A stretch of 64,000 nt of DNA, taken from Cyanophora paradoxa. Lineage: Eukaryota > Glaucocystophyceae > Cyanophorales > Cyanophoraceae. A program made the position numbers and the translations under genes. Position 1 is the first letter of the stretch. The number at the start of each line of letters is the position of its first letter. The stretch is from assembly GCA_004431415.1 (NCBI GenBank), contig QPMI01000453.1, positions 558,001-622,000 of the forward strand, given 5' to 3'. The notes beneath the pieces were generated by a model. The model had not been told where the DNA came from, searched no databases, and saw only the letters and a list, made by a program, of their open reading frames with translations. This document shows, piece by piece, positions 58,497 through 64,000 of this stretch.

Positions 58497-60125
58497 CTAG
58501 GAGAGGAAGAAGCGCGTGTTGGCGAAGTCCTCCAGGAGCGGGTTGTAGAAGGTGCGCGTCCGCGTCCGGCCGGGCTCCCCGTGGAGCCGCATGAACTCGG
58601 CCGTCTTGCCCACGCGCACCGCCTCGCGGGGCCGCCCCGTCACCTTCCGGTACACGTGCGCGAGCCGCGGGAAGTCAACCTTGCTCGCTCAGCGAGTCAG
58701 CGAAATGCATGCAGGCTTCGTGTGGAGGAAAGGGAGGGAGAGAGGCCGCACGGGGAAGAAGATGTCGGCTCGGCCCTTCTCCACGAGGTACGTCTCGTGG
58801 GCGATGCTGCGCGGATGGAGCCGAGCTCGAGTCAGTGAGCGAACGAAGTGGAAGGGGGGCGCGCGCGCGCGCGCGCCTGCGGCCTTCGCGGGTCTCCTGG
58901 ACGACCGGGGCGTTGCGGCCGCCCAGCTCGGGCGAGCGGAGCGCGTCCTCGAAGCCGCCGTCGAAGTCCGCGGCGATGAGGTGGTGGCCCGGGAGCTTCT
59001 CGGCGAGGACCTCGCACAGGAGCGTCGCGCCGGTCGCGAGCCACTCCCGCCGCGGCGGGAGCGGCTCCGGCCGCCTCACGGGCGGCATGACGGAGAGAAG
59101 CGCGGCCCGCACGCGCTCGCCGAGGGGCGGGGAGGGCGGCGTAGGGGGCGGCTGCCCCGGGTCGGGCAGCGGGGCGAGCGGGGCGTAGGGCGGCGGGGCG
59201 TCCGGTTCCAAGGGGAAGTCTGCGAGGTACCCCAGGTGCCGCTGCGGCCGAAAGCGCGAAGCTTAAACAGGCAGGGTACTGTGGCTTTCTAGTAAGCCTT
59301 CCTTAAAAGGGCGCACGAGGAGCAAGGGGTCGGCGGCGGGGCTCAGGACCTCCTTGAAGCAGCCCGGGGCCTCCTCGGCGACCCGGGCCTCGTTCAGCAC
59401 TACGCGGGGAGCTTGTCCGTCCCTCTTCACGACCGAGCGCACGACGACTGCGGCGGGGGAGGGTGAGCGAGCGAGGGGCTAGCCGGGCAGAGCCGGCGGG
59501 GCGGGGCGGGGCGCGCCGTCGTGGGGCAGGTTGTCGAGGAGCTCGTTGGCGATCACGGGCGGGGCGCGCCGTCGTGGGGCAGGTTGTCGAGGAGCACGTC
59601 CCGTTGCCGCCGCCCACCTCGTAGATCTCAAGCGGCCCGTCGTGGCCCTCCGCCGCCCGCCTCCGCACGATGTAGCGCCCGATCGCCCGCGACCACCACG
59701 GCTGCGGGGCCCCGCGGTTGCTGCCGGGGACGCGGGGGCGCGGGGCAGGGCGGGCGCGGACCTGGAAGAGCTCGACCGGCGTGTGCCAGCTCTTGCCCTC
59801 GCGCGCGTAGATCTCTGCCACGAGCCGCCGGTAGTCGCTCTCGCCGAACAGCTAGCAAGGACATAAGCACGCCACGAAGCAGCGGAGGCGGCGCTGGCGC
59901 TGCAGCTGGACAGCGGACCTTCGTGAACTCGATCGGCGTCGGCGAGGCTATACTCGCGTTCCGAACGAAGTAGCCATGGTCCGCGTGGTAGAGCGAGTCC
60001 GCGATGAACTCGCGCACCAACACGGGACGCCGCGCCGCGGTGGACGCGAGGCGCGCGATGATCCGCCGCCCGAGCGCCGCGCCCGCCGGGCAGCGCGGCG
60101 CGGCCGCCGCCGCGAGGCGAAGCAT
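58497..60125 (-). CDS. NDUFAF7/MidA-like methyltransferase, possibly damaged
   Basis: Mitochondrial complex I assembly arginine methyltransferase family (DUF185). The leader is MLRLAAAAAPRCPAGAALGR. Next come RPVLVREFIADSLYHADHGY, SDYRRLVAEIYAREGKSWHT with PVELFQ (exon 59,762-59,851), PWWSRAIGRYIVRRR and EIYEVGGGNGT (SAM loop). VIANELLDNLPHD (family motif ANEFFDALP), VVVRSVVKRDG, EWLATGATLLCEVLAEKLPG and HHLIAADFDGGFEDAL follow. RADIFF, DFPRLAHVYRKVTGRPREAV and RTFYNPLLEDFANTRFFLS are at the end. Only about 45 bp lie between GNGT and VIANE, where the family has some 60-100 residues. That gap is filled by a direct duplicate of the exon end, and the frames do not join. The gene may be a pseudogene, or the assembly may be collapsed here. 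Confidence 0.7.
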
Positions 60126-60220
60126 GAGCTCGCTCGAGGTGCTCGGACTCCGGCCCGGAAGAGCGCTGCTTCGCCGCAGCGGTTAGGGGGATACAGTCTC
60201 TTCACGAAGGTTCAGGAAGG

Positions 60221-61782
60221 ATGCGCGCCCTCGTCGCGGCTGCTGTCGCGCTGCTGGCCCTCGCGGCCGTGGCGTCTGCGTACGACACTCGCGGTGTCGT
60301 CTCGCTCGATCGCTACACATTCGACAAGTACGCGCTTTCCTCCATTCCTTCGATGTCACTCGTGCGAACGCGCCCCGACTTCTCAGGATTGTGGACGGAC
60401 ATCGCCCTGTGCTGGTGAGCGCGCGCGGCGCGGTTACTAGAAGCAGCGGGCTGCGGTTTGCATGCGGGTCTCGCGAATGTCGGCTGCGAGGCGCGGTATA
60501 GCGACGGGATTAATAGTCCCTTTGAGGTAGCGCGTTCCGAATTCGTCCGACGGGGCCCGTCCCGCGCGCGGCGGCGGTTAGCATCCGGCCAACATGCCTA
60601 CGTCAGCAACATCCGGCCGGGTCTCCTGGAGGCAGAACGGACCTCCTGCCGCTCCCGCGCGTTTGGTAGGGGTTTTTCGCTTGTTCTGATGCGGTTCGCG
60701 CGCAGGTGAAGTTCGACAAGAAGTGGAGCACGAACGAGGTCGGCGACACTCGCCCCCACGCGTACGCGACCGGGCGGCGCTGACGCCGCCGCACGCGCAG
60801 GCGTACAAGGACGTCGCTGGGAAGGTCGCGAACAGCACCGGCAGCACCATCCTCGTGGCGGAGGTGGATGTCTCCGAGTACGGCGAGAAGGAGGGCACCG
60901 AGCTCGCCGAGCGCTTCGGCGTCAAGAAGGAGGACTTCGTGCGCGCTCCGCCGCCGCCGCCGCACGCGCACGCGCACGCCCCGCACGCCGCTGACCGCCC
61001 GCGCCCGCGCCCGCCCCGCCCCGTCCCTCACAGCCTACCTACTTCCGTGCGCGGCGCCGCCCGCCCCCGCCCCCGCCCGCCCCGCCCCGCCCTGTCCCGC
61101 TGATCCGGCGCCGGGCCCGCGCAGTGTTCCTGAAGGCAGCGAACGAGGAGCCCGTCAAGTTTGCGGTGCGCGCGGGACGCGGCTGCCGCGGCTCAGAGTC
61201 CGGAGACTGACCTTCCCGCAGGGCGACAAGTCCAGCAGCGATGACATCCTGCGCTTCGTTCGCAAGCACGGCGTGTACGTCGGCCTCCCCGGCTGCTCCA
61301 AGGAGCTCGACGAGATCGCCGCCAAGTTCCTCGACGCCGACTCGGCCGCCCGGTCCGCGAACGAAGTCGAATCATGTACCCCCTACCCGCCCGACTCATC
61401 TGACTCGGGGGGTACAGGGATACGGTGCTCGCGGAGGCTCAGAAGCTGGTGGAGGCGGCGGGTGCCGACGCGGCGGACCCGAAGGAGGCGAAGAAGGCCA
61501 AGCAGTCCGCCGAGGTGCGCCTGGGCGGGGCGGCCGGGGCGGCCCGCTTCGAATTTGATCCGCGGAACTGATTTGATCCGCGCGCGGCCGCAGAACTACC
61601 TGAAGATCATGCAGAAGATCAAGGAGCAGGGGGAGGACTTCGTGACCAAGGAGGAGAAGCGGCTGGAGAAGCTGCTCGCCGACAAGAGCGTCGAGAAGGG
61701 CAAGAAGGAGAGCTTCCGCCGCAAGGCCAACGCCGTCTACTCCTTCCTGGAGGCCATCAAGCGCAAGGCCACCGGCAAGTAG
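60221..61782 (+). CDS. ERp29-like endoplasmic reticulum protein
   Basis: Thioredoxin-fold protein without a CxxC active site, plus the helical ERp29 C-terminal domain. A clear signal peptide (MRALVAAAVALLALAAVASA) is followed by YDTRGVVSLDRYTFDK, IVDGHRPVLVKFDKKW, YKDVAGKVANSTGSTILVAE, VDVSEYGEKEGTELAERFGV, FLKAANEEPVKFAGDKSSSD and DILRFVRKHGVYVGLPGCSK. ELDEIAAKFLDADSAARDTV, ENYLKIMQKIKEQGEDFVTK and a Lys-rich end, RKATGK, complete it. These match animal ERp29 (GVYLGMPGC, YLKIMGKILDQGEDF), a chaperone and escort factor for secretory cargo. The canonical KEEL/KDEL retention tail is absent. Exons 60,221-60,327, 60,387-60,414, 60,706-60,738 and 60,801-60,938 join in frame. The next join is off by one base if GT-AG is enforced. 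Confidence 0.85.
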
Positions 61783-62335
61783 GCGGGCACGTGCACGGCC
61801 CTAGCTAGCTAGCTAGCTAGCCAGGGGCGCCGCCGGGCCGCTATCGCTCCGCGCCCCTTGACGGCTTTATTCTTTCTTTCAAAGTTTCAAAGGACCTCTC
61901 ATGATCATGATCAAGCTTGCACCGCAAGCTTAAGCTGAAGTCGCCGCGCGCGCGCGTTGCTGAAGGGCGTTGGGAGCCCAGGGCTCGACAGGGCCCCCAA
62001 CTCGCCGCCTAGGCCTAGCTATAGGCGGGCCTAGGGGGCCAACTACCCGCCAGTTGGGGGCCCGGGGCCTAGGCGCTCGTCGCCACTGGCGACGAGACGA
62101 ACCAGGCCCGGCCGCGCCCCTTGTCCTTCTTTCTTTGATTCCAACAAGCTCAACTGTTAAATTAAAGGACGTTCTCGGGCCTCACTGGGGCGGCCTCGAG
62201 CTCGCCGGGGGCCAGGCCGAGGTCCGAGAGGCGGGGCCAGGGGCCAGGCCACGCCCCTTCTCCTCCTTTCTTTGATTTCAAAACCTCCTTTCTTTGATAT
62301 CAAGAGCACTGAATCACTAGAGGGCCTCGCTCAAG
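61783..62335. other. Intergenic region, tail-to-tail
   Basis: This spacer between convergent ERp29 and pseudouridine synthase genes contains a CTAG tetranucleotide run (61,801-61,822) and TCATGATCATGATCA near 61,900. Repeated CTTTCTTTGAT words lie near 62,130-62,300, and a copy of the synthase 3' end lies at 62,165-62,240. No gene seen. Confidence 0.5.
62165..62240 (-). repeat. Downstream duplicate of the pseudouridine synthase 3' end
   Basis: The sequence GGACGTTCTCGGGCCTCACT and onward matches 62,340-62,403 (GGACGTCCTCGGGCCTGACC and onward), which encodes the last 20 or so codons of the synthase. The copy has a short insertion and substitutions and no stop in the same place. Confidence 0.75.
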
Positions 62336-63947
62336 CTAGAGGACGTCCTCGGGCCTGACCGGGGCGGCCTCGCCGGGGGCCAGGCCGAGTTCCGAGAGGC
62401 GGAGGCGCCCGACGGCCGTGCGGACGAGCCGCAGCGTCGGGAGGCCGACGTGCGCCGTCATGCGCCGCACCTGCCTGCGCAAACTAAGCCGAAAAGCCCG
62501 GGCCGGGTCTCGAGGAGAAGCTAGGGCGCGTGCGCCCGCCGCAGGCTAAGCGGAGCTGAGCTCGGAAGTAGCTAGCTTGGGCCCGGCCGGCCCGGCGGCT
62601 TCGGGCGCGCGCGGGGGGCCGGGCCGGGCCGCGGCGGAGGCCTAGGATAAGCTAGGGCGCGGGCTAAGCGGAGCTGAGCTTGGGTCGGCCCAAGTGACTT
62701 GGGGCGTGCGCGGGGGGGCTACGCTTCGCTAAGCCGAGGAGCCCGGGCCGGCTAGAGGCCCGGCGGCTCCGGACGCGCGGCGTGCGCCGCCCGCCGCAGG
62801 CTAAGACTAGAGAACTCGCGGCCGGCTTGGGGCTAAGACCGCAGGCTAGCTCGGGCGGGCTCGAGGATAAGGGGCCGGGGCGCACCGGCTCGAGGATAAG
62901 CTAGGGCGCGCCGGGGGGGAGGGGGGGGGAGGGGGGGAGGGGGGGGGCTAGTGCTTAAGGGGACGGGCACTGCCGGGCTGGAGGGGAGGGGGGGGGGAAG
63001 GGGGGGGGTGCGCACCGGTTCTTGCCCTCGGTCAGGGTCAGCTCCAGCCAGCTCGTCGGGATCGCTTTGCGGAAGCGCACGGGCGGCTCCCTGCGCCCTC
63101 GCGTGGTTCGCGGGGCGGGGCGCTAAGGGCCGGGCCGGGGCGGGCCGGGGCGGGGCGGGGCGGGGCGGGGCGGGGCGGGGCGGGCCTGGGCCAGAAGGAG
63201 GCCTCGACGGCGGGGTCGAGGAGGCGGGCGAGGCAGGGGCGGACTCGCCCCAGGCGGGCGCCCACCTCCCCGCCCGCCCGCAGCGCCGCCAGCCGCTCGT
63301 CGTCGTCGCCCTCCACCAGACCTTCCACCTGAGACAGGGGCGATCGGGGGCGCGGGGCGGGGCGCGCGGGCGGGGCGGGCGGAGGCTCGACGCGCGCGCC
63401 TGGACGGTGTAGGTTCGCGGGTGGCCGCGGCGCGGGTCGAGGTACCGATCGATGAAGGCGCGGTCGTCGGACAGGAGCAGAAGCCCCTCTGAGTCGCTGC
63501 GCGGACCGGGCGGCCGGGCGCGCGCGTCAGAGAGCGCGGCGCAGGCATGGTTCGCTGCATAGAGCGCGCGCGCGCGCGCCTGTCCAGGCGCCCGACTGGG
63601 TAGACTCCGGGCGGCAGATCGAAGTCGGAGAGCGTGCGCATCCGCTCGTTCGTCGCGTTCGACGGCGTCGTGAACTGCGAGACCACGTCGTAGGGCTTGC
63701 AGAAGGCGATGAGGAGGCCGCGCCCCGCGGGGGCCGGCCGCGGCGTCCGCGCTGGCGCCCTTGAGCGCGCGAAGGGGCGCGAAGCTGCGCTGGGATCGCG
63801 CCGAGACCTCGCCACGCCCTCGCCGCGGCCCGCCGGCCCCTCGGCCGGCCGATCTCTCCTGCGCCGGGGCGGCGCCGGGCTGCGCTCCTCCGCCGCGAGC
63901 ACCGGCTCGATGTGCAGCGGTCGCGCGAAGGTCAACGGCGCCGGCAA
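62336..63947 (-). CDS. RluE/RsuA-type rRNA pseudouridine synthase (5' end uncertain or off the window)
   Basis: The spliced protein reads [120 protein letters not shown] and [20 protein letters not shown], ending VRPEDVL at 62,336. [13 protein letters not shown] carries the catalytic Asp, and [21 protein letters not shown] is the C-terminal signature. The order fits bacterial RluE, which modifies 23S rRNA U2457. A plastid or mitochondrial rRNA target is likely (inference). Exons include 63,580 upward, 63,400-63,496, 63,186-63,328, 63,016-63,090 and 62,336-62,474. Three of four introns have GC donors. No ATG is seen before the conserved part, so the start is open. Confidence 0.85.
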
Positions 63948-64000
63948 TCGCCCGTACGAGCCCAGGAGCGGCGGAGACCAGCTGCGCCCGAGCCGGAGCG

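Overview
The window is nuclear DNA from a GC-rich, intron-dense, unicellular photosynthetic flagellate. Almost every gene is broken by short GT-AG or GC-AG introns. One gene encodes a plastid protein like plant HHL1, which points to photosynthesis. Another encodes a probable piercer-type inner protein of ciliary doublet microtubules, which points to a motile flagellum. I could not fix the lineage. A haptophyte or similar GC-rich alga with a secondary plastid is a guess from composition and gene content, not a result. I saw no tRNA, rRNA or CRISPR array. All CDS spans below run from start to stop codon and include introns.

Bases 1-14,200 are a repeat-rich accessory region. It holds three copies of one cysteine-rich modular gene: a truncated copy on the minus strand at the left edge and two full copies on the plus strand (2,561-6,930 and 10,017-14,203). 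Inverted duplications, very GC-rich palindromic spacers, a polypyrimidine block and two copies of a small TA-flanked terminal-inverted-repeat element lie between them. A shorter relative with the same acidic tail sits far away at about 53.2-53.95 kb on the minus strand.

Bases 15,900-48,860 are a compact housekeeping block of 13 genes that alternate strictly between strands: a HemK-like methyltransferase, a short unknown protein, a Pro/Ala-rich protein, a coiled-coil protein, an MFS transporter, a cytosolic HSP70, a JMJD5-like JmjC oxygenase, a kelch protein, a bacterial-type M15 peptidase, a small coiled-coil protein, an unknown protein, an oxysterol-binding protein and a large CSPP1-like coiled-coil protein. 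The PWWP-domain gene at 46.9-48.86 kb continues the alternation. Several divergent pairs have start codons less than 100 bp apart, so shared bidirectional promoters are likely.

Bases 49,300-64,000 hold a zinc alcohol dehydrogenase whose introns contain degraded copies of the neighbouring exon ends, a low-complexity intergenic stretch, and then a second alternating run: the piercer-like protein, HHL1-like, NDUFAF7-like (with an apparent internal deletion), ERp29-like, and an RluE-type pseudouridine synthase cut by the right edge. The most unusual features are the exon-cassette cysteine-rich family, the frequent GC-AG introns, and the local duplications of exon ends together with their 5' splice sites.
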